Shown piece by piece: positions 49,078 through 58,492 of a stretch of DNA of 64,000 bases. Below the pieces are notes generated by a model. The model was not told the DNA's origin and searched no databases. It saw only the letters and a program-made list of their open reading frames with translations. Within the stretch, counting starts at the first letter, position 1. The number at the start of each line of letters is the position of its first letter. Both the position numbers and the translations under genes were made by a program. This stretch comes from Pseudobacter ginsenosidimutans (lineage in GTDB: Bacteria > Bacteroidota > Bacteroidia > Chitinophagales > Chitinophagaceae). The stretch spans positions 124,001-188,000 of the forward strand of contig NZ_CP042431.1 in NCBI RefSeq assembly GCF_007970185.1, in the 5' to 3' direction.

Positions 49078-50637
49078 ATGAAAAAAACAATCAATCATAT
49101 CATATTAGCTGTTTCATTTCTGGCAGTGGCGGGGTCTTTCAGCTCCTGTAAAAAATTCCTCGATGTAAATAAAGACCCGAACAATCCCACACAGATACCG
49201 GCGCATACCAGGCTGATCGGAGCTATCACTACTACCAATGGAGCATCCATGTGGAGAGGCGCCCGGGAGATGGTTGGCGTAATGCAATATGGCGCCACCA
49301 AACTAACTACCGGCAGTAACCGAAATGCCGAGACCTGGCGCTTTACAGCCAGCTATTTCTTCTGGCAGAATGCCTATGTTTTCACGATGCCCAACTGCGT
49401 GGACCTGATTGTTCTGGGTAAGAAAGAACAGAACTATCATTTCGCCGGCGCCGGTTCAGTGCTGCTGGCCGTGAACCTGGGCATGCTGGCTGACCAATAC
49501 GGCTCCATCGTGGCAAGCGATTATTATGACGGTGTTTCGCAGATCAACCTGCTTCCTAAAATGGACGATCAGCAAACCGCTTACAAATACATCGATTCAT
49601 TGCTGACCGAAGCCATCAAATTCTTCGGTATGTCCAATACTACTCCACTCAACTACAGCGGCGGCGATATCATGTTCAATGGAGATGTAAACAAATGGAC
49701 CCGTTTTGCCTGGGCGCTGAAAGCGAGATACCTCAATCACCTTTCCAAAAAAGGCAGCCTCTATGATCCCGCTGCCATCATCACGGCCTGCGGCAATGCT
49801 TTCAATGCGGACGGCATGGATGCACAGTTCCCCTATATAGCAGGCGCGCAACAAACAGATGAGAATCCATTCGCCAGCTGGGGAGGCTTCACCAGCGCTA
49901 CCGATCCCCGCTATTTCACCTGGACCCAGTTCTTCGTAAACATGCTCACTAAATTTCCAGTAACGGAAACAGCCTACGAAGACCCGAGGATCAGCAAGAT
50001 CATGAAACCTGCCGCTTCAGACAGCAAATACAGGGGATTGAGATCAGGCGCAGGTTTGGCCGGAGGCATGGATGGAACCGGCACTTTCACCAATGAAGCA
50101 GATTACGGCCCATTCAGCAAAAGCGGCTTTTATACCAATGTGACTTCTCCCTTCCCATTCATTACCTATTCGGAAGTGAAACTGATCGAAGCAGAAGCCA
50201 GTCTCAGGTCCAGTAAAAAAACAGAAGCACTCAATGCCTACCGTGAAGGAGTAAGCGCCAATATGAGGAAACTCGGCGTGAGTGCAGGCGATATCAATGC
50301 TTACTGGACAGCACAAAATGCCGATAACCTGGAAGCGCATTTCGATAACCTCACTCAGGGCCTCAGCCATATCATGCGTCAGAAATATATCACGCAGTGC
50401 CTGAACCCGGAAACCTGGGTGGATATGCGAAGAATGGATTACAGCAACGATATCTATGGTCCTTCCTTACGCAGGCCCGCCAATATCAACACTGTGATCT
50501 TCGATCCCGCCAACAATAACCAATGGATACGCGGCATGGTGTATGAAACCAATGAGCAGAACAGGAATCCCCAGGCAGTAGGGGATAATTCAGAAAAGTT
50601 CAGATTACTTACACCACTGTGGTGGGATAAACCCTGA
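49078..50637 (+). CDS. SusD-like lipoprotein (SusD_2-type)
   Basis: A 519-residue surface lipoprotein with a lipobox (VAGSFSSC) and FLDVNKDPNNPTQIPAHTRL after it, typical of the second SusD family that pairs with receptors like the one upstream. Later motifs FAWALKARYLNHLSKKGS and ITYSEVKLIEAEASLRSSKK match this family, and the end has METWVDMRR-like NPETWVDMRRMDYSND. It follows susC by 11 bases and precedes the amidase by 6, so the three are one transcript. Ligand unknown; the amidase hints at cell-wall material. Confidence 0.9.
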   Translation: MKKTINHIILAVSFLAVAGSFSSCKKFLDVNKDPNNPTQIPAHTRLIGAITTTNGASMWRGAREMVGVMQYGATKLTTGSNRNAETWRFTASYFFWQNAYVFTMPNCVDLIVLGKKEQNYHFAGAGSVLLAVNLGMLADQYGSIVASDYYDGVSQINLLPKMDDQQTAYKYIDSLLTEAIKFFGMSNTTPLNYSGGDIMFNGDVNKWTRFAWALKARYLNHLSKKGSLYDPAAIITACGNAFNADGMDAQFPYIAGAQQTDENPFASWGGFTSATDPRYFTWTQFFVNMLTKFPVTETAYEDPRISKIMKPAASDSKYRGLRSGAGLAGGMDGTGTFTNEADYGPFSKSGFYTNVTSPFPFITYSEVKLIEAEASLRSSKKTEALNAYREGVSANMRKLGVSAGDINAYWTAQNADNLEAHFDNLTQGLSHIMRQKYITQCLNPETWVDMRRMDYSNDIYGPSLRRPANINTVIFDPANNNQWIRGMVYETNEQNRNPQAVGDNSEKFRLLTPLWWDKP

Positions 50638-50643
50638 TCTTCA

Positions 50644-51324
50644 ATGATGAAACCAATATTGATCGTTCTGCTGTCAGCATTGGCCAGCCTTGCATCCTGC
50701 TCAAAAGCAAGTTTCCGGGTGCTTGAAAAGCCAATCGTTTTTGATGAAGAAAGAAAGCTGCTTTCTCTCGCCTATATGAAAGAACGTCATGGTATCAATA
50801 CCAGTGAACCCACCATCCAACCCAGGATGGTGGTGTTGCACTGGACAGCCATACCATCACTGGAACAATCATACGATGCATTCTATGCGCCCACATTGAA
50901 AGGCGGGAGAAAAGACATAGCAGCATCAGGCAATCTCAATGTATCTTCCCATTACCTGATCGACCGCGATGGCACTATCTTCAGGCAATTGCCCGATACC
51001 GTTTTTGCCAGGCATGTGATCGGACTGAACTATTGCGCCATCGGCGTTGAAAATGTTGGCAGCAATAAGGAGCCGCTCACACGCGCACAACTGAAAGCCA
51101 ACGAGGCTTTGATCCGCCATCTCAAAAAGAAATATGCCATCGAATATGTGATCGGGCATTATGAATACACATTGTTTGATGGCGATCCTATCTGGAAAGA
51201 AACAGACAAGAATTATCGCACGGTCAAAACCGATCCCGGCAAAGGATTCATGAAGAAGATCCGCCACCGGTTGAAGGACCTTGACCTGAAAGGACCGCCC
51301 GCAGCATCTTCAGAAAGAAAGTGA
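50644..51324 (+). CDS. Lipoprotein N-acetylmuramoyl-L-alanine amidase (Amidase_2 type)
   Basis: A 226-residue zinc amidase on a lipoprotein anchor (lipobox SALASLASC). Amidase_2 family motifs: first zinc His in PRMVVLHWTAIPS; SSHYLIDRDGTIFRQLPD; CAIGVENVG; second zinc His in VIGHYEYT; and the third ligand region KTDPGKGFMKKI. All expected ligands (His, His, Asp) are present. The enzyme cleaves the bond between N-acetylmuramic acid and the stem peptide. As the last gene of a SusC/SusD unit, it could free peptides or glycans from peptidoglycan fragments for import. A strong terminator follows. Confidence 0.88.
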   Translation: MMKPILIVLLSALASLASCSKASFRVLEKPIVFDEERKLLSLAYMKERHGINTSEPTIQPRMVVLHWTAIPSLEQSYDAFYAPTLKGGRKDIAASGNLNVSSHYLIDRDGTIFRQLPDTVFARHVIGLNYCAIGVENVGSNKEPLTRAQLKANEALIRHLKKKYAIEYVIGHYEYTLFDGDPIWKETDKNYRTVKTDPGKGFMKKIRHRLKDLDLKGPPAASSERK

Positions 51325-51332
51325 ATAAACAA

Positions 51333-51364
51333 AAGCGCCTCAGACAAATATTGCTGAGGCGCTT
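51333..51364. terminator. Bidirectional terminator between convergent genes
   Basis: An 11-bp perfect stem AAGCGCCTCAG/CTGAGGCGCTT with a 10-base loop. Plus strand tail CTGTTTTTC; minus strand tail TTGTTTATTC. It lies between the ends of the plus-strand amidase gene and the minus-strand DUF4397 gene and serves both. Confidence 0.85.
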
Positions 51365-51387
51365 CTGTTTTTCATTGAATGGATTTC

Positions 51388-52134
51388 TTAGCTCTTTGCA
51401 GGATCGTCTGTCAAAGTCCCATTCGTTACAAATTTGATCTGCACTTTACTCTTCTCATCGGTTTGGCCGGGTACACCGGAAAGTAGAATAGTGTACACTT
51501 TTTTGGCTTCCACTGAAATGGTCCTGTTCACATCAACACCGTTATTGCTTTTCACTGCAACGGTGATCTCACCAGGTGCAACTTCTTTGAATTCGCTTAC
51601 TGTTGCATACACTGCATTGTCGTTCACAACAGAAGCGCCACCGGATGTGATGGTCACATTGGCTGTATTCACAGAATCCGTAACAGCATTGATATAACGT
51701 ACGAATGCTTTGCCTGATGAAGCAGACAGGCTGTCGAAATTGTCAGTGGAGATCACATTTTTGTACTTGCCATCCAGTCCCACTACAAAAAGGGAATAAT
51801 ATTTTCCCTGCTCGAAACTGTGATTGGTAGTAACCAATGGATTGGAAGCAAGATAATCGAATGCGCCCACTGAACGGTTACCTGTGTAAATGTTCTGATA
51901 AACACCTGTGAAACTCTGGTATGCCAACGGTGAATTTGTAAGTGAATTACCGGATAAGCGGATCACAAGTGATTGCTGGTCCGGTGCAAGATTGAAAGCC
52001 ATCAGGCCTGCTGCAGGGATCTGGGAATTGTCGCCATCATTATCTTTCAGACAGGCTGAGAACAACACTCCTGCTACAACCACCGCCACTACCGGCAACA
52101 GACTTTTCCGGAAGCAAGAAAGGATCTTGTTCAT
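51388..52134 (-). CDS. DUF4397-type lipoprotein
   Basis: A 248-residue lipoprotein (VVVAGVLFSAC, then a short Asp/Asn-rich linker KDNDGDNSQ). The body is two beta-rich repeats: FDYLASNPLVTTNHSFEQGK... FVVGL and SFEKEVAPGE-like EFKEVAPGEITVAVKSNN, ending VYTILLSGVPG. This looks like the DUF4397 family of surface beta-sandwich proteins, function unknown. Monocistronic by layout. A near-consensus promoter (TAACTTTA, minus strand) lies about 75 bases upstream. Confidence 0.75.
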   Translation of the reverse strand: MNKILSCFRKSLLPVVAVVVAGVLFSACLKDNDGDNSQIPAAGLMAFNLAPDQQSLVIRLSGNSLTNSPLAYQSFTGVYQNIYTGNRSVGAFDYLASNPLVTTNHSFEQGKYYSLFVVGLDGKYKNVISTDNFDSLSASSGKAFVRYINAVTDSVNTANVTITSGGASVVNDNAVYATVSEFKEVAPGEITVAVKSNNGVDVNRTISVEAKKVYTILLSGVPGQTDEKSKVQIKFVTNGTLTDDPAKS

Positions 52135-52310
52135 GTACTAAAATTTTTTAGATGAATGAATTGATTAAACACTACCGTAGCAGAAGAAATGGCTGACAGG
52201 AACTTAGCATTGATAAGGAATGTAAAGTTACTGCATGGTACAAGCTCATGACAACAGAAAGAGGCTTCAAAAAGTTAACTGAATGATAAATATCCTGCAC
52301 AGTCTGATTT

Positions 52311-53360
52311 TCAAGCCATTCGGGGGCTTCCTGCCATGAACTTTTTGCCGATCCCCAGTTTGTTCATGCGGGATTTAAGGGTGGATGCATTGATGCCAAG
52401 CAATTCAGCGGCGCCGCCGGGACCGTACAATTTATGATTGCAAATAGACAAGGCTTTCAAAATATGTTCCTTTTCATTTTCTGCGATCGTTTTGATAGCG
52501 CCGCCTGATGATGGCCCCTCCGAATAAGAAGATGACAGTAATGGACAACCGGAAAGTTCCTTTCCTGTACTCATCAATACACTTCTTTCTATCACGTTCT
52601 CCAGTTCCCTGATATTGCCCGGCCAGTTGTAATTCATCAATGCGGCCATATAACGGTCCGGGATCTTCGTGATCTGCTTATTTTCCCTCCCGGCAAACTT
52701 TTGCAGAAAATGAGCAGCCAGTGCAGGAATATCCGAACGGCGCTCCCGCAACGGCAACACGGTGATGGGAAATACATTCAGGCGATAATAGAGATCCGGA
52801 CGGAACCTTCCCTGCGCCATTTCTTTTTCGAGATCGCGGTTGGTAGCGGCAACAATGCGAACATCCACTTTGATGCTCGTTTTACCTCCTATTCGTTCCA
52901 GTTCTTTTTCCTGCAGCACCCGCAATAATTTTACCTGCAGCTCTACCGGCATCTCTCCAATTTCATCCAGGAAAATGGTGCCGCCCTGTGCCAGTTCAAA
53001 TTTCCCGATACGTCTGTCGAATGCGCCTGTAAAGCTGCCTCGTTCATGACCGAATAATTCACTCTCGATGAGATTGGCAGGCAGGGCAGCGCAATTCACT
53101 TTGACCATCACTTTCTGAACACGTGACGAACGGTTATGGATAGCCCTTGCTATCATTTCTTTTCCTGTGCCTGTTTCACCCAGGATCAGTACAGTACTTT
53201 CTGAAGGAGCCACTGTAGTGATCAGTTGCTGGATCTCTTGCAAGCCTTCGCTGTTGCCGACAATTTCTAATTTCTTTGGAATGTCACCGGAAGTTCTGAT
53301 GGGATAGATCCTTTGCTGCGTTGGCAGCTCAGTGGGCATGTGCAGGTTTGAGTGTAACAT
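52311..53360 (-). CDS. Sigma-54-dependent activator without receiver domain
   Basis: A 349-residue NtrC-type activator reduced to the AAA+ core and a Fis-type DNA-binding end. Walker A GETGTGKE at 61-68, the sigma-54 contact loop GSFTGA at 108-113 (GAFTGA in most homologues), Walker [12 protein letters not shown] near 128-138, R-finger region [15 protein letters not shown], and an HTH at the end ([20 protein letters not shown]). There is no N-terminal sensory domain, so activity must be set by its level or by a partner. It lies 153 bases after the response regulator that has an almost identical core. Confidence 0.9.
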   Translation of the reverse strand: MLHSNLHMPTELPTQQRIYPIRTSGDIPKKLEIVGNSEGLQEIQQLITTVAPSESTVLILGETGTGKEMIARAIHNRSSRVQKVMVKVNCAALPANLIESELFGHERGSFTGAFDRRIGKFELAQGGTIFLDEIGEMPVELQVKLLRVLQEKELERIGGKTSIKVDVRIVAATNRDLEKEMAQGRFRPDLYYRLNVFPITVLPLRERRSDIPALAAHFLQKFAGRENKQITKIPDRYMAALMNYNWPGNIRELENVIERSVLMSTGKELSGCPLLSSSYSEGPSSGGAIKTIAENEKEHILKALSICNHKLYGPGGAAELLGINASTLKSRMNKLGIGKKFMAGSPRMA

Positions 53361-53468
53361 AACGGGTCGATTTCAATTTGTACAATCTACCTTCCTATTA
53401 GTGTGCCAAACTGTAAAAGCCCGTTGCAAGGCTGTTTTGGAGCGAAGATCATCCGGTTTGCTATGAAA

Positions 53469-53506
53469 TTTTCGGAGTAATGAAAATGACTCCGAAAAAT
53501 CCGGAG
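53469..53506. promoter_or_regulatory. CGGAG half-site array upstream of the stand-alone activator
   Basis: TTTTCGGAGT and its complement ACTCCGAAAA form a 10-bp inverted repeat (53469-53478 and 53489-53498). It is followed by AAT and CCGGAG (53501-53506). The centre is about 120 bases before the activator start at 53360, a usual distance for an enhancer-type site. A matching array occurs at 57955-57980. Confidence 0.45.
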
Positions 53507-53513
53507 GAATATT

Positions 53514-55502
53514 TCAGCTGCCTGTTTCTTTATCTTTCAGAATATGCATTTTTTTGATGCCGAGTTTTTCCATTCTCGATTCCAGTGTAGTGGGTTTCAG
53601 GTTCAGTAATTCGGCTGCGCCGCCGGCACCGCGGATGCGGCCATTGGTCTGTTTCAGTATTGATAAGATGTATTCACGCTCGGCCGCCAGTTGCCCCTCC
53701 TTTACATCATTCAGGGTTTTAGGCACCATCTCCACCACCAGTGATTCAGGGACCACACGATCGTTGTTCAATGGACGGCCCCATTGCAGCGGGCTTCTTC
53801 CATCATTCAATACGAAAGCCTGTTCCACCAGGTTCTCCATTTCGCGGATATTGCCCGGCCAGTGATAGCGCAGCATTTCGTCCATCGCTTCCGCTTTGAT
53901 GCCATGAAAAGGCTTGCCGGTCTTACGTGAGAATTTATGTCCGAAGAAATTAGCCAGCAGTGGTATATCATCCTTCCTTTCGCGGAGCGGAGGAAGCGTT
54001 ACGGGAAAAACATTCAGGCGATAATACAGGTCCAGCCGGAATTTGCCAGCGGCCACTTCCTCTTCCAGGTTGCGGTTGGTAGCGGCAATGATGCGTACGT
54101 CCACTTTAATGGTAGTGCTGCCCCCAATGCGCTCGATCTCTTTTTCCTGCAATACCCTCAGTAGCTTTGATTGCAGGTCAACAGGGATCTCCCCTATCTC
54201 ATCCAGGAAGATGGTACCGCCCTGCGCCAGCTCAAATTTCCCGATACGTTTTTCCATGGCGCCGGTGAATGCGCCTTTCTCATGACCGAACAACTCGCTT
54301 TCGATCAGGTTGGCCGGCAGTGCGGCGCAGTTCATTTTCACCAGCAATTTATCTTTTCGCGAAGACAGGTTATGTATAGCCCTTGCCACCAGCTCCTTAC
54401 CAGTACCGCTTTCTCCCAATAACAAAACGGAAGTGTCCACCGGTGCTACCTGGGTAACGAGGTCGAATACACGAAGCATCTTATAACTGCTACCTATGAT
54501 CTCTTCAAAATTGGAGGAGGTTTTCACTTCTTCTTGCAGGTAGCTTTTTTCTCTTTTCAGTTGCTCTGTGAGTCTTTCTATTTCTTCGAAGGCCAGCAGC
54601 CGGCCGATGGAAAGCGTGAGAGTTGCCTGCAGGCGTTCCACCAGGTCAAGATGTTCACTGGTATACGCATCTTCTCTCCGGTTAAGAAAAGAGAAAAAGA
54701 ATATTTCTCCATTTGCCATAGTGAGTGGCACATAGAGGTTGCTGTTCAATCCGAGTTTCTTTGACAATAGTTTCTTCACCGGCATCCGGTTACATTCTTC
54801 CTCGAAATCGGAACCGTTATGCAGTGTAGGGCCCTGTTTAAAAATATGATGGCATAGTTCCGCGAACTGTTCAGCCGATACTCCCACCATATTCTTCAGG
54901 TCCGGTAACATGATGGACTGGTATTCATTGAAACCAGTGCGGAAAAAGCTGACAGCCCTGGGCAGGTCTTCCTCTGCTTTTTTCAATCCCAGTACAATAT
55001 AATCGAATGGCACAGCCTGTTGCAGGTGTATGGCCATTTGCAGCAGTCTTTCTTCCCAATGCAGTTTGGCGGCCATGATCCTGGCCAGTTCCACCTGCAG
55101 CGATTGTTCCTTACGAAGTTTGGCTTCCAGGCTATGCGCATGGCGGTAGTAGGCGATCTCCAGGGCTACCAGCACATCTTTTTCACGGAATGGCTTCACC
55201 AGGAATCCATAGGGCTGTGTAGCCTTGGCTTCTTCCAGAACTTTTTGATTATTGTTGGCGGAGAGATAAACGAAGGCTATGTCTTTTTCATGCAGGATCC
55301 TGGCCAGATCGATACCTGTCTTAGGCCCTTTCAGGTAAATATCCAGCAACACCAGTGTAGGTTGATGTTCTTCGATCATATCAAGCGCAGACTGGAAAGA
55401 ATCAGCCATACCGCAAACCTGGTAACCGACCTTTTGCAGGATCAGCCTGAGGTCATTGGCCACTACAAACTCGTCTTCTACAATTAGCAGCTTTTTCTTC
55501 AT
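53514..55502 (-). CDS. Response regulator: receiver, GAF-like, sigma-54 AAA+ and Fis domains
   Basis: A 662-residue regulator. The receiver (about 1-120) has LLIVEDEF, the phospho-acceptor Asp54 ([10 protein letters not shown]) and Lys in [14 protein letters not shown]-like region follows (about 150-310; [20 protein letters not shown]), then an AAA+ core with [14 protein letters not shown] intact and [11 protein letters not shown], and a Fis-type HTH ([20 protein letters not shown]). Its start overlaps the histidine kinase stop by 4 bases (ATGA), so the pair is translationally coupled. By family knowledge the phosphorylated protein activates sigma-54 promoters. Confidence 0.93.
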   Translation of the reverse strand: MKKKLLIVEDEFVVANDLRLILQKVGYQVCGMADSFQSALDMIEEHQPTLVLLDIYLKGPKTGIDLARILHEKDIAFVYLSANNNQKVLEEAKATQPYGFLVKPFREKDVLVALEIAYYRHAHSLEAKLRKEQSLQVELARIMAAKLHWEERLLQMAIHLQQAVPFDYIVLGLKKAEEDLPRAVSFFRTGFNEYQSIMLPDLKNMVGVSAEQFAELCHHIFKQGPTLHNGSDFEEECNRMPVKKLLSKKLGLNSNLYVPLTMANGEIFFFSFLNRREDAYTSEHLDLVERLQATLTLSIGRLLAFEEIERLTEQLKREKSYLQEEVKTSSNFEEIIGSSYKMLRVFDLVTQVAPVDTSVLLLGESGTGKELVARAIHNLSSRKDKLLVKMNCAALPANLIESELFGHEKGAFTGAMEKRIGKFELAQGGTIFLDEIGEIPVDLQSKLLRVLQEKEIERIGGSTTIKVDVRIIAATNRNLEEEVAAGKFRLDLYYRLNVFPVTLPPLRERKDDIPLLANFFGHKFSRKTGKPFHGIKAEAMDEMLRYHWPGNIREMENLVEQAFVLNDGRSPLQWGRPLNNDRVVPESLVVEMVPKTLNDVKEGQLAAEREYILSILKQTNGRIRGAGGAAELLNLKPTTLESRMEKLGIKKMHILKDKETGS

Positions 55503-57808
55503 TGAGCAGTTGATTTACTCCGTTCAAAATTAATTTTTATGGTAAGGCCATTCTGTTGCACTACTTCAAAAGTTCCATCCAGTTGCCGGCTCAATCCGTT
55601 CATCAGGCTCATGCCGAGAGAATCGGTATTCCTCCAGTCGAAATCACCGGGTAAACCGATCCCGTTATCACTGATCAGTAATTCTATTACTCCTCCGGTA
55701 TTTTTGTACATGCAGATATTGATCTGTCCCTTGCTATTGCCGGGGAATGCATATTTCACGGCATTGGTAACAGCTTCATTGATGATGAGGCCGGTTGGTA
55801 CAGCCTGGGTAACATCCAGGGAAATGGGATCGATGAAGAGGCCAAAGGCGATGCTGTTGCCAGTATCCAGATTGTCTGAAAGATATTCCACCACTTCCTT
55901 GATGTATGTACCCATATCGATCACCGTTAGCAGCTGGTCGCTCTGGTATAGTTTCCGGTGGATGAGGGAGATGGCATGAACGCGGTGCCTGCTCTCATGG
56001 ATGGCGTTGAGTGCGGCTTCGTCTTTCAGGTAACTGCTTTGCGTATTGAGCAGGCTCATCACTACCTGGAGATTGTTCTTGACGCGGTGGTTGATCTCTT
56101 TCATCAGCCATTCCTTTTCAACCAGGAGCTTGTCTTTTTCTTCCGTGATCTTCTTTTCATCCGCTATCATTTTTTCCAGCACGGTATTTTGCCAGTTGAT
56201 CTCTTCCTGTTTTTGCTGAAGGAGGAGATTGGCCTTTTTCTTTACACGGAACCTGTTCCAGGTAACAAGCAGCAAGAGCAGGAGCAGCGCTGATCCGCCG
56301 ATCATGGCATTGCGAAGGTAACCGCTCTGCTGGATCGTTTCCTGCTGGAGGCGTGTTCGGTTGGCCAGCGTGGAAAGCTCGGCATTCTTCTGATCTGTTT
56401 CATAACGGACAGAAAGTTCTGCCAGACTTCTGTCTGCAATATCTTTCTGAACGGAATCCGAGAACTCCTTGTACCTGACATAGTGCTTCATGGCGGAGTG
56501 ATGATCTCCTCTCATGGAGTCAACCTGGTATAACGTGAGACTGTTATCACGCATCACATCGTACGACTTATGCATTTCAGCGGCAATGTAGGCGCTGTCT
56601 GCATAGAGTGCTGCCTTGTCCGGCTGGCGCAGGTGCAGATAAACCTGGCCGGCTTTTGTGTGCACAAGGATCATGTATCGTTTTACAAAATCCCAATCGT
56701 TCCTATGGCTCATCAGCTGAAGCAGCTTTGCCTCTGCCTTCCTGAATTCACCCTGATCATAAAACAAAGTGAGAAAGGTGAAGTGAAGATAATCCAGCAG
56801 TCTTTCATCTTTCACCGGATGTTCTTTCAGGTAGCTGGTAATTTCGCTCCATGCCTGCTGGTGCTTTCCCTGCCGGATCAGGCAATCAGCTTTACCGGAG
56901 AGATTGGTCATGCTTACGATCGTATTCAATTCCGAAGCACCGGGTTTGTAAGCGCTGAGGGCCTTATCGAAATAGAAATATGATTTATCGAAATTATTCA
57001 TGCTGTAATACAGGAATGCCAGCCGTTGATAGAAGGTAACGATCATGGCGGTATCCTTGTTTTCGCGGCTGAGGTCCACTGAACTGATAGCATACCGTAA
57101 GCCCTCCTTATGGTTGCGGCTCCAGGCATAGGCTTGCGCCAATGCGTCTGTTGTGAAATGTGTACGGTTATCTCCGATCTTCTTTTGCAGCTCCAGGGCC
57201 TGCAGGAGCAATTCTATCGCATGAGGATTATTGCCCAGCCTCTGGTGCATGGAGGCAGCAGCGCGCATGGCCTGGGCCTGTTTTCTCAAATCGCCGGCCT
57301 CACGGGCAAGCAGGATCGAAGAATCATAATGGAGCAGTTTGGCGGAATCTGTTTCTATGCCCGACCTCAATTCAGCCTTGAAGAAATGTGCATTGGCCAG
57401 TCCTTTTTTATCGTTGGTGGAGCGAAAAATGGAAAATCCCTGGTTGAGCAGTGCGTCTCTTTTTGGATGATCGCTTAACAGATTAAAGAAATAGGCATCC
57501 CAGAGATAGGTGGTTCCCCTGGCGTATGAATCTTTGAGTTGGATGCTGAGTGAACGGCAATCATTGATCGTTTTGCAGAAGGCCAGTGAGTCGGAGGCCA
57601 GGTTCCCGCCCAGGAGATAGCGTGTATATAGTCTTGGGAGAAGGCTCAGTTGCAAACTTGTTTTGCTGGTATCCGGCGGGGCTTTGGCAATGGCGCGCTG
57701 CAGACTGTCTATTTCATTGTCCAGTGCAGACTGTGCAGTTGCTGAAACGGAGAAAGCAGTCAGCAATAAGATAACCAGGTAAGAGGCTATGGGAAGCTTT
57801 GTTTGCAC
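55499..57808 (-). CDS. TPR-containing hybrid-type sensor histidine kinase (HisKA_2)
   Basis: A 769-residue sensor. A signal peptide (YLVILLLTAFSVSATAQ) leads to a periplasmic region of tetratricopeptide-like repeats (about 60-470), one transmembrane helix at about 501-521 (AMIGGSALLLLLLLVTW), a coiled coil and the catalytic part. The phospho-acceptor is His574 in KEINHRVKNNLQVV, the HisKA_2 / HWE-type motif, and the ATP-binding N-box is NEAVTNAVKYAF at about 677-688. The start is GTG at 57808. It forms a two-component system with the response regulator that overlaps its stop. No receiver domain of its own is present. Confidence 0.9.
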   Translation of the reverse strand: MQTKLPIASYLVILLLTAFSVSATAQSALDNEIDSLQRAIAKAPPDTSKTSLQLSLLPRLYTRYLLGGNLASDSLAFCKTINDCRSLSIQLKDSYARGTTYLWDAYFFNLLSDHPKRDALLNQGFSIFRSTNDKKGLANAHFFKAELRSGIETDSAKLLHYDSSILLAREAGDLRKQAQAMRAAASMHQRLGNNPHAIELLLQALELQKKIGDNRTHFTTDALAQAYAWSRNHKEGLRYAISSVDLSRENKDTAMIVTFYQRLAFLYYSMNNFDKSYFYFDKALSAYKPGASELNTIVSMTNLSGKADCLIRQGKHQQAWSEITSYLKEHPVKDERLLDYLHFTFLTLFYDQGEFRKAEAKLLQLMSHRNDWDFVKRYMILVHTKAGQVYLHLRQPDKAALYADSAYIAAEMHKSYDVMRDNSLTLYQVDSMRGDHHSAMKHYVRYKEFSDSVQKDIADRSLAELSVRYETDQKNAELSTLANRTRLQQETIQQSGYLRNAMIGGSALLLLLLLVTWNRFRVKKKANLLLQQKQEEINWQNTVLEKMIADEKKITEEKDKLLVEKEWLMKEINHRVKNNLQVVMSLLNTQSSYLKDEAALNAIHESRHRVHAISLIHRKLYQSDQLLTVIDMGTYIKEVVEYLSDNLDTGNSIAFGLFIDPISLDVTQAVPTGLIINEAVTNAVKYAFPGNSKGQINICMYKNTGGVIELLISDNGIGLPGDFDWRNTDSLGMSLMNGLSRQLDGTFEVVQQNGLTIKINFERSKSTAQ

Positions 57809-57885
57809 GATAGTAATTTAGATTATCGGTTGATCTGATTTTCACGTCTGCTGCACCTGTTTCGTACAAAGCCGGTAACAAAAAA

Positions 57886-57912
57886 CCGGCCGCCTTTACA
57901 AGGGCAGGCCGG
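57886..57912 (-). terminator. Minus-strand terminator after a small reading frame
   Basis: Stem CCGGCC-GCC / GGC-GGCCGG with one bulged base and an 8-base loop. On the minus strand it is followed by TTTTTTGTTA. The only minus-strand frame directly upstream is the 26-codon ORF ending at 57939, so some short transcript probably ends here. Confidence 0.7.
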
Positions 57913-57938
57913 CCGGATCTTCACCACTAAAGATACAG

Positions 57939-58019
57939 TTATTTCGTAGTTTTTTTCGGAGTTCTCCGAATTTTCCGGAGTTGTGCAAGCCAGTTCTGAT
58001 CCGGAGTTTCCATGATCAT
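57939..58019 (-). CDS. Candidate 26-residue small protein, Lys/Arg-rich C-terminus
   Basis: ATG at 58019 (a second at 58013) to TAA at 57939. It encodes a short basic peptide starting MIMETPDQNWLAQLRKIRR and ending in Lys/Thr residues. A T-tailed terminator starts 27 bases after the stop, which supports a real short transcript. No family recognised. The same DNA holds a cluster of CCGGAG/CTCCG half-sites, so it may be regulatory DNA rather than a gene. Confidence 0.35.
   Translation of the reverse strand: MIMETPDQNWLAQLRKIRRTPKKTTK
57955..57980. promoter_or_regulatory. CGGAG half-site array upstream of the histidine kinase
   Basis: TTCGGAG-TT-CTCCGAA (57955-57970) followed after TTTT by CCGGAG (57975-57980). 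The element CTCCGAA-N4-CCGGAG is identical in layout to that at 53490-53506. A further CCGGAGTT lies at 58001-58008. It is about 150 bases before the kinase start. Confidence 0.4.
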
Positions 58020-58080
58020 CAGCAAATTGCCTTTACTAATGTTGGTGGTACAGTAGTTGATAAACAGACGGTAATAAAAC

Positions 58081-58488
58081 ATGAAGGGAAAAATGACCGC
58101 TATGTCTCCGGCCTTACAAACGATCACTGATATATATGCTTCGATGGAACAAGGAAATATCGGGAAGCTACTGACTATTCTGGACGACTCCGTATTAGTG
58201 TACACGGCCCAATGCATGGGAGGCAATCGTCGCGGGCGGGAAGGCATTTTACAATTGATCTCCCTGTTTTACCGGCCTGGCAGCAGGGCACCCAAAACAG
58301 CCGGGCATTACATGGAACAGGGAAACACAGTGATAGTATTGGGCGATATCCGGATGAGAGACTGGGAGTCGATTGACAGCCCGATGTCTTTTGCAGATAT
58401 ATGGGTGTTTGATAATAACCGGATCATTTCGGTAGTGTTCTATTACAGGGATCCGGAATTGTTGTGCGAGTATTTGTCGAGGCAGTAA
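58081..58488 (+). CDS. NTF2-like / SnoaL-fold protein
   Basis: A 135-residue protein with the alpha+beta cone fold typical of nuclear-transport-factor-2-like proteins: TITDIYASMEQGNIGKLLTI at the start, then HYMEQGNTVIVLGDIRMRDW and FADIWVFDNNRIISVVFYY. Such proteins bind small molecules or act as isomerases; no catalytic residues can be assigned. The start is ATG at 58081; a second ATG at 58093. The stop is 4 bases from the end of the convergent AbiEii-type gene, with a small GCCTT/AAGGC hairpin across both stops. Confidence 0.75.
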   Translation: MKGKMTAMSPALQTITDIYASMEQGNIGKLLTILDDSVLVYTAQCMGGNRRGREGILQLISLFYRPGSRAPKTAGHYMEQGNTVIVLGDIRMRDWESIDSPMSFADIWVFDNNRIISVVFYYRDPELLCEYLSRQ

Positions 58489-58492
58489 AGCC

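Noticed and set aside
53399-53415. A sigma-54 promoter (TGGCAC) before the stand-alone activator
   Set aside because: The -24 box matches but the expected GC at -12 reads GG, so the pair is incomplete.
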